A stretch of 64,000 nucleotides of DNA from Deinococcus detaillensis (GCF_007280555.1 NZ_VKDB01000003.1:1-64000); one strand, 5' to 3'; positions 27,394-37,740 are shown, numbered from the stretch's first letter. Translations and numbers: made by a program. Notes: generated from the sequence alone by a model not told the origin.

Positions 27394-28314
27394 ATGACCT
27401 GGCTCAAACCGCTCCTCACCCCCGCAGGCGCTGAGAGCGCTTACACGGCTTTCTTCGCTGACTTGGAAGCCAAACTCAGTGACCCGGCCACCTCGCGCCC
27501 GGAATTGGTGCGCGAACTGCTGGCCGAGCTGATGTATGGCCGCTCCTACGCCGCCCTAGAAGCCGACGCGCCGATGGCCGCTCTCAATCTCGATTCGCGC
27601 AACGTCACTTTTGAATCTGAGTACTACATGGCCACCGACGACGCCAAATTTCAGCGGGTCAAGCCGCTGCTGTGGCTGTGGAAAAGCGTTGACCTGACGC
27701 CGTTGGGCCACAATCCTCTGTTCGGCATTCCGCTGCGGCGCATTCTGGCAGGCTACATTTTCAAATCCGTCGGGCGCGACTTCAAGTGCTGGCAGAATGT
27801 GGAATTCTCGGTGGGCTACAACATGGAAGTCGGTGACGATGTGGTCATTCACCGCAACGTGCTGCTCGACGACATCGGCGGCATCGAGCTGCATGACGGC
27901 GCGTCGGTCAGCGATTACGTCAACATCTACAGCCACACCCACTCGGTGCTCGACGGCCCCGACGTGACCCTGCGCAAAACGGTGATCGGGCGCGGCGCAC
28001 GGCTGACCTACCACTCCACCATTTTGGCCGGAAGCGTGGTCAGCGACGACGCCATACTGGCGACCCACGCCCTGCTGCGCGGCGACATCGAGCCGCACGG
28101 CATTGCGATGGGGCTGCCCGCCAAAACCACCCGCCTCAAAATTCGGGAAGCGGGGCCAGTGGAGGGCATCGATTCGCGCACCTTCGCGCCTGAGCCCGCC
28201 CGCAAAGCCAACCCTCAGTTTCCAGAGCCGACGCCCAACCAAACCAAGCGGGTAGAAGAAGCAGAGGAAGTGCTGTTGTCGCCAAGAATGGGTTTTGTGG
28301 CGGGCAAACGCTAA
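27394..28314 (+). CDS. Hexapeptide-repeat acyltransferase
   Basis: A 306-residue protein with a helical N-terminal part (about 1-110) and a left-handed beta-helix of hexapeptide repeats (about 125-235; SVGYNMEVGDDVVIHRNVLLDDIGGIELHDGASV is representative in composition). A likely catalytic His occurs in NIYSHTHSVLDGP. It resembles maltose/galactoside O-acetyltransferases and serine acetyltransferases, but the acceptor is unknown. The Pro/Glu-rich tail is probably disordered. A -10 box seven bases upstream fixes the start and implies leaderless mRNA. Confidence 0.85.
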   Translation: MTWLKPLLTPAGAESAYTAFFADLEAKLSDPATSRPELVRELLAELMYGRSYAALEADAPMAALNLDSRNVTFESEYYMATDDAKFQRVKPLLWLWKSVDLTPLGHNPLFGIPLRRILAGYIFKSVGRDFKCWQNVEFSVGYNMEVGDDVVIHRNVLLDDIGGIELHDGASVSDYVNIYSHTHSVLDGPDVTLRKTVIGRGARLTYHSTILAGSVVSDDAILATHALLRGDIEPHGIAMGLPAKTTRLKIREAGPVEGIDSRTFAPEPARKANPQFPEPTPNQTKRVEEAEEVLLSPRMGFVAGKR

Positions 28315-29456
28315 GCGCTCAAGCGGCGGCTGAGGCCCACCACTAGGGACAGCGCCGCCAAAGTGATGCCCAGCAAGGTCAGCGGAATGGCGACGGGGCC
28401 AAAAGCGTCGCGCAGCGTGCCGATTAGCGGTGAGAACAGCACCGGGCCGAGGAACGATCCGGCAAACACGAAGGTCGGCGCGGCTCCGCCCGGCATCACG
28501 CGGGTGAGCCACACCAAGCCCGTCGTGAAGACCGGAGCCAGAAACAGGCCGGTGAGGGTGTAAGCCAGCGCCGCGAACGCCGGAACGCTGGCCAGCGCCA
28601 AGCTGAGCGCGGCCAGACTCAGCGCGGCGATCATCAGCGGCGCGGGGGCCAGCCGCAGGGCCAGCGGCGCGGAAATCAGCCGCCCCAGCGTGAAGCTGAC
28701 CCAGAAGAGAGCCGAAAGCTGAGCGGCCTGCGCGGTGCTGAGCGGCAAGGTGGCTTTCAGGTGGGTGACTTCCCAGGCCCCCACTCCGCTTTCCACCGCC
28801 ACGTACAGCAAGAACAGCACCACGAAGCCGCCCAGCAGCCAGCGGGACTGTTGAGTCGCGGGCGCAGCCGTGAGCGCGGCGGGCGTTATCAGGGTGCGGG
28901 AAGGTGTCAGCAGGAGCGGCACCAGCAAGGCGGCGGCAAACGCGGCGCAGCACAGCAGCGGCACGCGGAAATTGCCCCCCGCTAGGCCCACTGCCAGCGG
29001 AGCCAGCACCGCGCCTACGCCGAAGCTGGCGCTCAGCAAGTTCAGTACGGCCGCGCTGCGCCCCCCGTAACTGGTGGAAATCCAGACGTTCATGGTCAAA
29101 TCCAGCATCCCGAAGCCAAACCCCAGCGCCAAAACCGCTGCCAGCGCCAGCACGAAGCTCGGCGCGAAAGCCAGCGCCACGCTGCTGAACGCCAGAACCA
29201 GCACGGCGATCAGTGAGCGGCGCTGAGGCGAGAGCCGCCCTGAAATCACTCCCGTGAGCACCACCCCTAAAAATGCGCCCGCCGAGTTGAAGCTGAGCAG
29301 CAGGGCCGCGCCGGTTGCCCGCAACTCGAACTGCTCGCTGAGTCGCGGCAGCGCTGGGCCGAGCACCGGGTAAATCAGGCCCAGCAGCAAAAAGGCGCTG
29401 AGGCCGAGCAGGGCCAGACTTTTTGGAGGAGTGGAGGCGAGGGCAGCCGATGACAT
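28311..29456 (-). CDS. Major facilitator superfamily transporter
   Basis: A 381-residue membrane protein with about 12 hydrophobic helices in two bundles. The loop between helices 2 and 3 reads GRLSPQRRS, a variant of the MFS motif. Cytoplasmic proline-rich and arginine-rich segments occur around the centre (TPSRTLITPAALTAAPATQQ). It resembles FucP/sugar-type or drug-efflux MFS proteins; the substrate is not deducible. It is convergent with the acyltransferase gene, overlapping by four bases. Confidence 0.88.
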   Translation of the reverse strand: MSSAALASTPPKSLALLGLSAFLLLGLIYPVLGPALPRLSEQFELRATGAALLLSFNSAGAFLGVVLTGVISGRLSPQRRSLIAVLVLAFSSVALAFAPSFVLALAAVLALGFGFGMLDLTMNVWISTSYGGRSAAVLNLLSASFGVGAVLAPLAVGLAGGNFRVPLLCCAAFAAALLVPLLLTPSRTLITPAALTAAPATQQSRWLLGGFVVLFLLYVAVESGVGAWEVTHLKATLPLSTAQAAQLSALFWVSFTLGRLISAPLALRLAPAPLMIAALSLAALSLALASVPAFAALAYTLTGLFLAPVFTTGLVWLTRVMPGGAAPTFVFAGSFLGPVLFSPLIGTLRDAFGPVAIPLTLLGITLAALSLVVGLSRRLSA

Positions 29457-29524
29457 GCAATCAGTTTAGGGGGTTGTCCGGACAGAGTTCACTTCACCAG
29501 TTGCGGCCCAACCAAACCTGCGGC

Positions 29525-30424
29525 TTAGGGCAGCAACAAGCGGTAGGCAAAGACGGCAGGGTCTTCAGGATCAACCGTGACTTTGATGGCCGCCACTCGC
29601 TGATCGCCCGGCACTTCCAATCGCCAGAAATTTGGAGCGCTGCTGTCGTCGTAGGTGTTGAACGGCTGATCCAAGCGGGTCACGTGCGAGTCGCCGTGTA
29701 CGAACAATACCGGCTTGCCAAACGCTTTGGCTTGCTCACGCAGGGCGTTGACGGTGTCGATGAGGCCGCTGGTCGGTGAGAGCGGGGCCGGGTCCCACAA
29801 ATCCGCTTGGGCAAATACCACGACGGCCTTGGCGTCGCTGCTCTTGGCCTGCGCGAACGCCTGAAGCAGCCAGGCCAGATTGGCGGCGTTGCGCGGAAAA
29901 TATTCGGCGGCCATTTCCGGCGTGCGCTCCAAGCCGTTGTTGCTGCCAATCACATGAAGCGTAGTGAACACCACGCCGCCCTTAGTCCAGCGCGAATTTT
30001 CAGGGTAATTCGGCTGCGTCGTGAGCGGCATGGGCGTTTTGCCAAGACTTTGTTTGCCATCAAAAAAGTTGCTGCGAAGAAAAGCAAGGCGCTCGAGTGG
30101 GTTAAATTTACCCGCTTTCTCGCGGTGACAATCCGTCCACTCATTGTCGCCGGGAGTGTAAATCAGCGGCTGCTCAAAGGTGTTGAATTGCGTGCGGACC
30201 TTGAGCAATTCGGCATCGGCACAAGACGTGCTGCCGCTTTTGATATCGCCGACATGTACGGTAAAACTGGGAGCCGTGCGGTTGACCGTGGCAATCAAGC
30301 GGTCAAAAGCGGCGTAGTTTTCAGGCTTACCGCCGTAAGGCATATCGCCGAGCGCCACGAAGCTAAATGGAGCGGCAAAAGCGGAGGATAAGCCGAGGGC
30401 TAAAGTGGTCAGCAGGGTTTTCAT
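29525..30424 (-). CDS. Secreted calcineurin-like metallophosphoesterase
   Basis: A 299-residue exported protein. A signal peptide (1-17, ending SAFA) is followed by a metallophosphoesterase core with metal-binding motifs VALGDMPYGG, HVGDIKSG, YTPGDNEWTDC and LFVHGDSH. Such enzymes hydrolyse phosphate esters outside the cytoplasm; the substrate is unknown. Two cysteines (SCADAELL and TDCHREKAG) could form a disulfide. It has no obvious operon partner. Confidence 0.85.
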   Translation of the reverse strand: MKTLLTTLALGLSSAFAAPFSFVALGDMPYGGKPENYAAFDRLIATVNRTAPSFTVHVGDIKSGSTSCADAELLKVRTQFNTFEQPLIYTPGDNEWTDCHREKAGKFNPLERLAFLRSNFFDGKQSLGKTPMPLTTQPNYPENSRWTKGGVVFTTLHVIGSNNGLERTPEMAAEYFPRNAANLAWLLQAFAQAKSSDAKAVVVFAQADLWDPAPLSPTSGLIDTVNALREQAKAFGKPVLFVHGDSHVTRLDQPFNTYDDSSAPNFWRLEVPGDQRVAAIKVTVDPEDPAVFAYRLLLP

Positions 30425-30484
30425 ACGCGCTCATCTGAACGCTTCTTTGTCAGCTGGGCATCAATTCGGGATGGGCAGCCACCA

Positions 30485-30781
30485 TCAAATCCACTTGCGT
30501 GCCACCAGAACCAAGCCCACGCCCAACAGGGCCAGCAGCGCTGCCACACTCAGGCGGCGGTCTGTTCGCCAGTTGCTGACTGCCACGAACAGCGCCGCGA
30601 TCACCGGCACCAGCATCAGCCAGTAGACCGCCCAGCGAGCGAAAGCGGGCCAGATCACGCCCACGATCAGCAGCGCCAGGCCCACGCCGAAGCCCAGCGG
30701 AAACAGCCAAACCGGCAGGCCCGCCGTTTCGAGTTTTTGAGGGTCGGCCTTCGATTTTTCGCTGATTGTCTTATCGCTCAT
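30485..30781 (-). CDS. DUF1634 membrane protein
   Basis: A 98-residue protein with three hydrophobic helices (about 25-45, 50-65, 78-95) after a short charged N-terminus. DUF1634 proteins typically sit beside TauE/SafE permeases, as here: the ATG overlaps the TauE stop (ATGA). A joint role in sulfite/sulfonate or other anion export is inferred from this association. The start is placed at 30781 rather than the in-frame codon at 30796 because of the overlap. Confidence 0.85.
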   Translation of the reverse strand: MSDKTISEKSKADPQKLETAGLPVWLFPLGFGVGLALLIVGVIWPAFARWAVYWLMLVPVIAALFVAVSNWRTDRRLSVAALLALLGVGLVLVARKWI

Positions 30782-31527
30782 AACCAATACTTCCATAGCA
30801 TTTGCAGGGCGGTGAAAATCAGCAGTGCGCTGAACAGCACCTTGAGGTTTTGGGCGCTGATGCGGGTCGCCAAGTTGGTTCCGGCCCGCGCTCCTATCAA
30901 GATGCCTGCCGCCACTGCCGCCGCCAAGTGAAAGTCGAGCAGGCCGCCCGCGCTGTAAATCAGGGCGTTGGCCACAGCGGTCAGGCCCATGATGAAGGTG
31001 CTGGTGGCAATCGCCTCGCGGATGGGAATGCCCGCCAGCAAGTTCATCACCGGAACCTGCACCGTGCCGCCGCCGATGCCGAGCAGGCCGCTCATGATAC
31101 CCGCAAAGCCCATCGCGGGCGGCACCAACTTGCTCGGCTCGCGCTCCTGCTCGATCCGCTTGAGGCCGCGCAAGAGGTTGTAGGCGCTGTAGAGCAGCAA
31201 GAAGGCGAAGACGGTGGCGACCGCTTTGGCCGGGAGAACCAGGCCCAGGTAACTGCCCAACGTGCCGCCGATGATGGTGTAAGGCGAAAGGAGGTAGCCG
31301 GTGCGGGCGCGAATCATGCCCTTTTGGAGGTAGCCTGCCGTGCCCGCCACGCCTACCGCCAGCACCCCGATTTGGCTGATCGCCACCGCCTGCGTGATGC
31401 TGATGGCGTGCCCGAACAGCGGCAAAACAAATTGCAGCGCCGGAACCACCACCACCCCGCCGCCCAGCCCCAGGATCGCGCCCAGCACGCCTGCCAAGAG
31501 GCCGATGGCAACAACGGCCAGAATCAA
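30778..31527 (-). CDS. TauE/SafE-family anion permease
   Basis: A 249-residue membrane protein with about eight helices in two repeats: [19 protein letters not shown] in the first half and [19 protein letters not shown] in the second, the duplicated glycine-rich TauE signature. The family exports sulfite, sulfoacetate or related anions. The start is TTG 31527 with AGGAG six bases upstream. It lies 28 bases after the S41 protease gene and overlaps DUF1634, so these three are likely one operon. Confidence 0.9.
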   Translation of the reverse strand: MILAVVAIGLLAGVLGAILGLGGGVVVVPALQFVLPLFGHAISITQAVAISQIGVLAVGVAGTAGYLQKGMIRARTGYLLSPYTIIGGTLGSYLGLVLPAKAVATVFAFLLLYSAYNLLRGLKRIEQEREPSKLVPPAMGFAGIMSGLLGIGGGTVQVPVMNLLAGIPIREAIATSTFIMGLTAVANALIYSAGGLLDFHLAAAVAAGILIGARAGTNLATRISAQNLKVLFSALLIFTALQMLWKYWL

Positions 31528-31555
31528 GCGCGGCTCCTAGCTACAGGTGTGCGGC

Positions 31556-32812
31556 TCATTTGGTGTCCGCTGCGGCTGCGGCCGCCGTTTCGTCGCTCAG
31601 CACCCTCAGGGCGGCGTCTAAGGTGGTGTCGTCGCCACTTTCGGTCAGCGCTCTTAAGTCGGTGGGGGCGCTGATGTCCGGCGTGATGTGATCCGGCAGC
31701 GGCTGGCCGTCTTCGTCGTAGGCCCGCAGCATGGTCAAGCTGAAAATGCCTTGATCCGGCAGCGGATAGAAATTCACGCCGCTGTTGCCCACCCCCTTGG
31801 TGGAGCTGCCGACGGCCTTGACGCCGCTCTTCTGAGCAAAAAAGGTAAAGACCTCAGCGCACGAGGCGGTGTTCTCGCCGATCAAAATGGCGGCTGGCCC
31901 GTTCCAAACGTGGCTCTGGTGATCGATCCGGGCGCTCAGGGCTGGAGCCTGCTCACCACCTAAGCCGCCGTAACTCCAGCCGCCGCCACGGAAACGGGCT
32001 TGGTAGACCACCGGCTTAAAAATACTGGCCGCAGCCACGCACTGATCGAGCCGCCCCCCACCGTTGTAGCGCAGGTCAATAACCAGTTCTCTGGCTCCAG
32101 CCTGCTGCGCTTCCTTGATTTTGGCCAAAAAGAGTGGAGCGCTGTCACCCGACAAGAAGGTAGGAAAATTGATGAGCGCCACGCCCGCTTTCGGAAAGCT
32201 CAGGCTCGGCTCGTCGCGGGCCTTCATCATTTTCGGTGTCACGCTGAGCAGCTTGAGAACCGACTTGGGGCGCTGCACGCTCAGCGTCATGGGGGTGCTG
32301 GCCCGCTCCAAGCGCACGAAAGCCAGCGAGTCCACCGGCTTGTCTTTGCCCGCCGCCGCGCCGTTGACCGACTGAATCAGGTCATAGAGGTTGACGCCGG
32401 CTTCTTCTGCCGGACTGCCCGGCTGCACGCCCACCACCAGCAAGCCTTCCGGCTGCTTGATGACCCGCAGGCCGGTGCGCGGCACGCTCATATCGTTTTG
32501 GACTTCGAGGAGGCGCTGAGCGCTTTCGGCGTCGCGGACGCTGGTGTGGTCGTCGTGAAACGTATCGAACATGTCTTTGAGCACGGCCCGGCCCGTGTCG
32601 AAGCTGCACGCCTCACCCTCAGGAGCGCAGCGCGTTTGCAGCTCGGCGGCGTATTTGTCGGTCAGGGCGCTGCGGTCAGTCTCTGACCAGCCGTAATACT
32701 CTTTTTGAAACAGCTCGCTGACCCGCCCAAACAAATCGCTGGCGGGGCTGGCCTGAGCGCTGGAAAGCAGGGCGAGGCCCAGCGTCAAGAAGGTGTTCTT
32801 CAATTTAGACAC
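31556..32812 (-). CDS. Secreted S41-family (C-terminal processing) peptidase
   Basis: A 418-residue protein. A signal peptide (1-22) is followed by a helical N-domain, a PDZ domain (about 110-190; LLVVGVQPGSPAEEAGVNLYDLIQSVNG) and an S41 catalytic domain. The nucleophile region reads ILIGENTASCAEVFTFFAQ: the serine is followed by cysteine, and the lysine appears in VKAVGSSTKGVGNS. Two further cysteines (CAPEGEAC) may form a periplasmic disulfide. It probably degrades or trims envelope proteins. It heads the operon with TauE and DUF1634. Confidence 0.88.
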   Translation of the reverse strand: MSKLKNTFLTLGLALLSSAQASPASDLFGRVSELFQKEYYGWSETDRSALTDKYAAELQTRCAPEGEACSFDTGRAVLKDMFDTFHDDHTSVRDAESAQRLLEVQNDMSVPRTGLRVIKQPEGLLVVGVQPGSPAEEAGVNLYDLIQSVNGAAAGKDKPVDSLAFVRLERASTPMTLSVQRPKSVLKLLSVTPKMMKARDEPSLSFPKAGVALINFPTFLSGDSAPLFLAKIKEAQQAGARELVIDLRYNGGGRLDQCVAAASIFKPVVYQARFRGGGWSYGGLGGEQAPALSARIDHQSHVWNGPAAILIGENTASCAEVFTFFAQKSGVKAVGSSTKGVGNSGVNFYPLPDQGIFSLTMLRAYDEDGQPLPDHITPDISAPTDLRALTESGDDTTLDAALRVLSDETAAAAAADTK

Positions 32813-32938
32813 GGCCTAGCCTAGCGCGGCCCTGCGCCGCCGAAGTGTGAATGGAGGGGTATTGACAAAGGCGGCGCTCAGGCCGTTATGAAATAACCGC
32901 ATGAAGCCTTTACGCCAACCTCTACGCCAACCGGAAAA

Positions 32939-34327
32939 TTACTCCACCCGCAAATAAATAGCTTTGAGGTACTCGGCCTCAGTGAATGTGGCGTGGTGGT
33001 CGGGTGCGTGGCGGGTGGTGCGGAGTTCTTTCCAGTTGCGGCCACTACGCCGCGCCGAGGTGCGAACCGCTTCAAAAAATTCCTCGGCGCTGACGTGCGA
33101 CGAACACGACGCGGCCATCAGCACGCCGCCGGGCCGCAGCCGCTCAAGGGCTTGGCGGCTCAGACGGCCGTAGGCGTGAACGGCTCCCTCTCGCTCGGTT
33201 TCGCGGCGGGCCAGCGAGGGCGGGTCGAGCACGATCAAATCGAACGGTTCACGGGTAAACGGCTCGCTGGTCTCGGCATCGGCCGGCAGAGTTTTGCCCA
33301 GCCAAGCGAACACGTCGGCCTGCACGGTGCGGTGAAAGCAGCGGGACACTCCCGGCATGCTGTAATTGAGAGCAAAGTTGCGCCGACTGCTCTCCAAGGC
33401 GTGCTTGCTGATGTCCACGCAGACCGCTTCGGCAGCGCCTGCCCGCGCCGAGGCCAGCGAAAAGCCGCCGGAAAACGAAAAGGCGTTGAGTACCCGCCGC
33501 CCGTCGCCCTGCTGCACCAGTTTTTCCACCATGCTGCCCACGATCCGGCGGTTCTCGCGCTGATCCAAGAAAAAGCCGGTCTTCTGGCCGCGCAGCACGT
33601 CGGCTTCGAAGTTCAGGCCGTATTCTTGAAAGATGATTGGCCCGCTGAGATCCTCGCCCAGCAGCACTTGGCCGTCCGAGAAGCCCTGCTCGGCAGCCAG
33701 CTTCTGGGTATTGCGGCTCAGGCGCAGCACCACCCGTAAGCTTGAGGACTCGGCCCCGGCCTGCGGCGGCACGTCTGCATTGGGTGCCGAATCGGGAGCC
33801 GAGTTGGAAAAGCCGTTGCCGAAGCGCCCCGAGAGCAGTTCCAGCAGCAGGCCGAGGTGCGGCAGCCAAGATGAGGTGTAGAGCTTGAGCACCAGCGTGC
33901 TGGCGTAGCGGTCGAGCACCAAGCCCGGCCAGCCGTCGCTCTCACCGTTGATCAGGCGGTAGCCGTCGGTATCGGGGCCGAACAGGGCGGCGCGGCGCTG
34001 CACCGACAGCTCCAGATGGCGCTTCCACCAAGCGGTGTCGAGGTTCAGCGGCGAACCGGCGTGCAGCACCCGCAGCCGCAGCGGAGAGTGAGGGTCGTAC
34101 AGCCCCACCGCCAGAAAGCGGTCTTGCCTGTCGTAAATCACTGCCAACTCGCCGCTCTCGCCCTCGCGGTTTTGCTCGCGCACGCTGCTTTCGTACACCC
34201 ACGGATGCCCGCGCCGGATGTGGCCCTCGGCGGCGGGCGTCAGGCGCAGGCGCAGGCGGGAGCGCTTGGGGCTGGCTGCCCCGCTGCCTGCGGCGTTGGG
34301 TTGGGTGGGCTGCTCTTCGTTCCTCAT
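32939..34327 (-). CDS. RlmI-like class I rRNA large-subunit methyltransferase
   Basis: About 462 residues. An N-terminal PUA domain (about 20-90; [21 protein letters not shown]), an EEHYD-type middle domain, and a Rossmann methyltransferase domain with [30 protein letters not shown] and the catalytic [12 protein letters not shown]. This is the layout of 23S rRNA 5-methylcytosine methyltransferases (RlmI family). The C-terminal CSSH is a common family ending motif. ATG 34327 follows GAGGA; in-frame starts at 34342 and 34369 are alternatives. A Ser/Pro-rich insert (about 195-220) is unusual. Confidence 0.87.
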   Translation of the reverse strand: MRNEEQPTQPNAAGSGAASPKRSRLRLRLTPAAEGHIRRGHPWVYESSVREQNREGESGELAVIYDRQDRFLAVGLYDPHSPLRLRVLHAGSPLNLDTAWWKRHLELSVQRRAALFGPDTDGYRLINGESDGWPGLVLDRYASTLVLKLYTSSWLPHLGLLLELLSGRFGNGFSNSAPDSAPNADVPPQAGAESSSLRVVLRLSRNTQKLAAEQGFSDGQVLLGEDLSGPIIFQEYGLNFEADVLRGQKTGFFLDQRENRRIVGSMVEKLVQQGDGRRVLNAFSFSGGFSLASARAGAAEAVCVDISKHALESSRRNFALNYSMPGVSRCFHRTVQADVFAWLGKTLPADAETSEPFTREPFDLIVLDPPSLARRETEREGAVHAYGRLSRQALERLRPGGVLMAASCSSHVSAEEFFEAVRTSARRSGRNWKELRTTRHAPDHHATFTEAEYLKAIYLRVE

Positions 34328-34381
34328 CTTTTCCTCTGCCATCTCGACTTCAAACCCTTCGACATTCAACCCATCCCAACT

Positions 34382-35134
34382 TCAAACAATTTGGGTACTC
34401 AGCATGTCCAGACCGTCGATCTCCACTTCCACCCGGTCGCCGCGCTCCAGCGGCCCCACGCCGGAAGGGGTGCCGGTCAGCACCACGTCGCCGCGCTCCA
34501 AGGTCACGTAGCGGGTCACGTAAGTCAGAATCTGCACCACATCAAAAATCATGAAACTGGTGCGGCTGTCCTGCTTGGTTTCTCCATTGATGCGCGTGCA
34601 AATCCGCACGTCCGTCGGGTCGAATTGGGTTTCCAAGCTCGGCCCCAGCGGGCAAAAACGGTCGGCGGCCTTGGCCCGGAACCACTGGAGATCGGTTTTT
34701 TGTTTGTCGCGGGCTGTCAGGTCAATGGCGCAGGTGTAACCCAAGATGGCGGCGGGCACTTCGACGGGCGTCAGGTTTTTGGCGGTCTGGCTGATGACCA
34801 GCGCCAGTTCGCCTTCAAAGTGAAAGTTTTCCGACCACTCCGGATAGGCCACGCTGCCGCCGTCTTCGGCTAGCGTGTTGGCAGCTTTGAGAAACAGACC
34901 CGGTTCACGCGGCAACTCGCCCGTGTCGTTGCCGAGTTCCTTGATGTGGTCAATGTAGTTGCGCCCCACGCAGACGATCTTGCTGGGTTCAGCGGGAGCC
35001 AGGAGGGTGACACTCCGGCGGCTGACACTCTCGCCCGTTTCCTCGCCGCCCATGCTGCGCGTTACCCGGATGTTTTCACCGTCTAGGCGGCCCCAGCGCA
35101 CGCCCTGATTGTCTCTAAACCGAATCAGCTTCAT
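34382..35134 (-). CDS. Fumarylacetoacetate hydrolase-family protein
   Basis: A 250-residue FAH-fold enzyme. Metal ligands are visible in [13 protein letters not shown] (Glu pair) and CAIDLTARD (Asp), with the family segment [33 protein letters not shown]. Members hydrolyse or decarboxylate 2-oxo acids in aromatic catabolism or act on oxaloacetate. The specific reaction is not determinable. It lies directly upstream of the RlmI-like gene on the same strand, 12-55 bases apart depending on start. Confidence 0.92.
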   Translation of the reverse strand: MKLIRFRDNQGVRWGRLDGENIRVTRSMGGEETGESVSRRSVTLLAPAEPSKIVCVGRNYIDHIKELGNDTGELPREPGLFLKAANTLAEDGGSVAYPEWSENFHFEGELALVISQTAKNLTPVEVPAAILGYTCAIDLTARDKQKTDLQWFRAKAADRFCPLGPSLETQFDPTDVRICTRINGETKQDSRTSFMIFDVVQILTYVTRYVTLERGDVVLTGTPSGVGPLERGDRVEVEIDGLDMLSTQIV

Positions 35135-35236
35135 GTGAGGAGTCTAGCGCGGGGCCGGACGGGGGAGAGCGGGCAGCCGTTTGCCGCGTGAACTTTGTTA
35201 CCAAAGCCCAGCCGCCCAGCAGGCCACAATGCCTTT

Positions 35237-35758
35237 ATGAAACGCCCTGCCCCCGATCCCGTCCACTCCGGCCAAGAATCGGTGTGGGCTTACCCGCGCC
35301 CGCCAAGACTGGAACGCACCTCCAAGCACCTGCAAATCTGGCTGGGCGGCGAGTTGATCGCCGATACCGCCCAGAGTACGCATCCGGCTTTTCGGGTGCT
35401 GGAAACTTCGCACCCGCCCGGTTACTACCTGCCGCCCGACGCCTTCAAAGCGGGCGTGCTGAGCTTGGCCCGGGGCCGTAGCGCCTGCGAGTGGAAGGGC
35501 GAGGCGACGTACTGGACCCTGCGTGGCGGGCAGGGCGCTCAGCAAAAAGTCGCCGAGCAAGCCGCCTGGAGCTACGAGCAGCCGACGCTGGCCTTCCGCG
35601 AGATGGCCGGGTATCTGGCCGTTTATCCGGGCAAAATGGATCAGTGCCGGGTGGAGGGTGAAGTGGTCACGCCGCAGCCGGGTCAGTTTTACGGCGGCTG
35701 GATTACGGCGGATATCAAGGGGCCGTTTAAGGGCGAGGCCGGAACGATGGGCTGGTAA
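35237..35758 (+). CDS. DUF427 protein
   Basis: A 173-residue protein of the DUF427 family, a small beta-rich domain. The family signature is seen in VWLGGELIADTAQS-like sequence (IWLGGELIADTAQST), RVLETSHPPGYYLP, CEWKGEATYWTL and LAVYPGKMDQCRVEGE. The function of DUF427 is unknown; it is often found singly in bacteria. The start is ATG 35237, with CACAAT nine bases upstream as a possible -10. Confidence 0.88.
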   Translation: MKRPAPDPVHSGQESVWAYPRPPRLERTSKHLQIWLGGELIADTAQSTHPAFRVLETSHPPGYYLPPDAFKAGVLSLARGRSACEWKGEATYWTLRGGQGAQQKVAEQAAWSYEQPTLAFREMAGYLAVYPGKMDQCRVEGEVVTPQPGQFYGGWITADIKGPFKGEAGTMGW

Positions 35759-35840
35759 GCGGTTGACCAGCAGTTCGGGGCTGTCACGGCGTCAATGGGC
35801 TTTGGCATCCTTTTGACAGAGCCTTGTCAGCTTCTCAGGG

Positions 35841-35846
35841 TAAACT
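35841..35846 (+). promoter_or_regulatory. -10 box of a leaderless promoter (khpB)
   Basis: TAAACT ends seven bases before ATG 35854. Confidence 0.6.
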
Positions 35847-35853
35847 TAAGGGT

Positions 35854-36432
35854 ATGGACAACACAAACCTCGACGATTACCTTGCCAATTTGGGCATCAG
35901 TGAGGGCGACGAAGCCCCCAACGTGGTCGAGGCCGCTTTGGGAAGCGCTGCGCCGCCGATGGAAAGCCAAGACGCCTTCAGCGTGTTCGAGCAGTTTATG
36001 CACGGCGTGATCGAACACCTCGGCCAAGACTTGACCCTGACGGTGCGCGACACTGGCGAAGCGCTGGAAGCCGACATCGGCGGCGAGCGGGCCGGCAAGC
36101 TGGCGGGCCGTGACGGGCGCACGCTGGGCGCAATCGAAGTGCTGGCTTACGCGGTGCTGGCTAAGCACGCCGGACGCAGCGACGTGCGGGTGCGGGTCGA
36201 CGCGGGCGGTTTCAAGCGCCGTCAGGCCGACAACCTCGGCAAGCTGGCTGAGCGGCTGGCGGTGCAGGTGGCCAAGAGCGGCGAAGTCCACGCCTTGCAG
36301 CCGATGTCGCCCGCCGAGCGCCGGGTCATTCACGTGGCGCTCAAAGACCACTCGCTGGTCACGACCGAATCGGTGGGCGAAGGTGCGGGCCGCCACCTGG
36401 TGATCAAGCCGCGCACCGAAATGACCGAGTGA
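35854..36432 (+). CDS. khpB: KhpB/Jag-type RNA-binding protein (KH + R3H)
   Basis: A 192-residue protein. A short acidic N-terminus precedes a KH-like domain (about 45-110, with [19 protein letters not shown], the GxxG-type loop) and an R3H domain (about 130-190, with [27 protein letters not shown]). KhpB (Jag/EloR) binds many mRNAs with KhpA and influences cell wall growth. A complete N-terminal Jag domain is not evident. The next gene, prmC, starts 49 bases downstream. Confidence 0.9.
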   Translation: MDNTNLDDYLANLGISEGDEAPNVVEAALGSAAPPMESQDAFSVFEQFMHGVIEHLGQDLTLTVRDTGEALEADIGGERAGKLAGRDGRTLGAIEVLAYAVLAKHAGRSDVRVRVDAGGFKRRQADNLGKLAERLAVQVAKSGEVHALQPMSPAERRVIHVALKDHSLVTTESVGEGAGRHLVIKPRTEMTE

Positions 36433-36480
36433 GCTTCATTTCGCCTTTGCCCTGCCCGTCGCTTCCCGGCTGTGAGCTGA

Positions 36481-37371
36481 GTGGCTGAGGTGAGCACAGA
36501 CGCCTCGCCGCCAGACCCCGCCGAGCCTCAGGCGGATACGCTGGGAACGGCGCTGCGCGGCACCGTCCGGCGGCTGCGGCAAGCGGGCGTGCCCTCACCC
36601 GAAGCCGACGCCCGCGAGCTGGTGCAGCGGGCCACTGGGCTGAGCCGCCTCGAACTGCTGATGGGCAGCGAACAGCCGCTCAAGGCGCGGGAGCTTTGGC
36701 AGCTCGAACACCTGACCCAGCGCCGCGAGGCCCGTGAGCCGCTGCAACACCTGCTCGGTGAAGTGGAGTGGGGCGACTTGCGCCTGCGCGTCTCAACCGC
36801 CGCCCTGATTCCCCGCCCCGAAACTGAAGTGCTGCTGGTGTTGGCCCTCGCGCAAATCAGCGCTAAGCCCTCGCCGCGTGTGCTGGACGTGGGTACCGGC
36901 ACCGGAGCGCTGGCCCTCGGCATCAAGCGGGCGCGGGTTGACGCCGAGGTGACGGCCAGCGATATCAGCGGTGAGGCGCTGGAACTGGCCCGCCAAAACG
37001 CCGACCTCAACGGTCTGACCGTGACGTTTGTGCAGGCCGACTTGCTCGCTGGCCTCAGCGGCCCGTATGACTTGCTGCTCAGCAACCCGCCGTATCTGCC
37101 CGACGCCGACCAAGCGTTAGCCCAGCCCGAAGTCCAGCACGACCCCGTTTTGGCTCTCTACAGCGGCCCCGACGGCCTAACTCTGGCCCGGCGCTTGGTT
37201 GCCGCTGCGCCGCGTGTCCTGGCTTCCGGTGGGGTAATGCTGCTGGAACTCGATCCACGCAATGTGGAAGTGTTGGCCGCAGAGCTGAGTGCTGCGGGCT
37301 GGTCTGTGCAAGTTCACCCCGATTGGGTGGGGCGGCAGCGCTTTTTGCTGGCCTGGCTGCTGCCGCGTTAA
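36481..37371 (+). CDS. prmC: Release factor glutamine methyltransferase PrmC
   Basis: A 296-residue SAM methyltransferase that methylates the Gln of the GGQ motif in release factors RF1/RF2. The N-terminal five-helix domain (about 20-95) is followed by a SAM pocket, [16 protein letters not shown], and the catalytic [14 protein letters not shown] motif (NPPY). GTG 36481 is used, with an alternative GTG nine bases on. It overlaps the convergent alkyltransferase-like gene by four bases. Confidence 0.93.
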   Translation: MAEVSTDASPPDPAEPQADTLGTALRGTVRRLRQAGVPSPEADARELVQRATGLSRLELLMGSEQPLKARELWQLEHLTQRREAREPLQHLLGEVEWGDLRLRVSTAALIPRPETEVLLVLALAQISAKPSPRVLDVGTGTGALALGIKRARVDAEVTASDISGEALELARQNADLNGLTVTFVQADLLAGLSGPYDLLLSNPPYLPDADQALAQPEVQHDPVLALYSGPDGLTLARRLVAAAPRVLASGGVMLLELDPRNVEVLAAELSAAGWSVQVHPDWVGRQRFLLAWLLPR

Positions 37372-37721
37372 AACAGCCGCTCTTGCGTCGGCGCGTCGCT
37401 TTCGGGCCACCATTGGTACTTGCCCAGATCGCATTTGCCCGCCGTACTGAACTCAATTCCCTCAGCTTTCAGCAGGCCGCGCTGAATATCTCCAAAGCCC
37501 AGTTTGTCGGTGCTGACTGCGCCCTGCGCGTTGATGACGCGTTGCCAAGGCAAATCGTGTTTTTCGAGCAGCCCGTTCATCAGGTAGCCGACTTGCCGCG
37601 CCGCGCCCACCTGCCCCGCCAGCAGGGCGAGTTGGCCGTAGGTCATCACTCGGCCCGCTGGAATCTGCGCCACCAGAGCCAGGACGCGGGTTTTGAAGGC
37701 AGCGGAAGCAGGCGCGGTCAT
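37368..37721 (-). CDS. Alkyltransferase-like (ATL) DNA-repair protein
   Basis: A 117-residue protein with the DNA-binding helix-turn-helix of O6-alkylguanine-DNA alkyltransferase: [17 protein letters not shown], then GYLMNGL. The active-site motif is PWQRVI: Trp replaces the acceptor Cys of PCHRV, as in ATL proteins, which bind alkylated guanine and pass it to nucleotide-excision repair. The usual His is also replaced, by Gln, which is less common. A -10 box eight bases upstream supports the start; longer leftward frames are artefacts. Confidence 0.9.
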   Translation of the reverse strand: MTAPASAAFKTRVLALVAQIPAGRVMTYGQLALLAGQVGAARQVGYLMNGLLEKHDLPWQRVINAQGAVSTDKLGFGDIQRGLLKAEGIEFSTAGKCDLGKYQWWPESDAPTQERLF

Positions 37722-37729
37722 AGAAGCCC

Positions 37730-37735
37730 AGTCTA
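37730..37735 (-). promoter_or_regulatory. -10 box of a leaderless promoter (ATL gene)
   Basis: Minus-strand TAGACT ends eight bases before the ATG at 37721. Confidence 0.6.
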
Positions 37736-37740
37736 GCGGG

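Noticed and set aside
27556..29460. 634-codon leftward frame
   Set aside because: It is antisense to the acyltransferase and out of frame with the MFS gene; Ala/Arg/Gly-rich low-complexity translation is typical of shadows in high-GC DNA.
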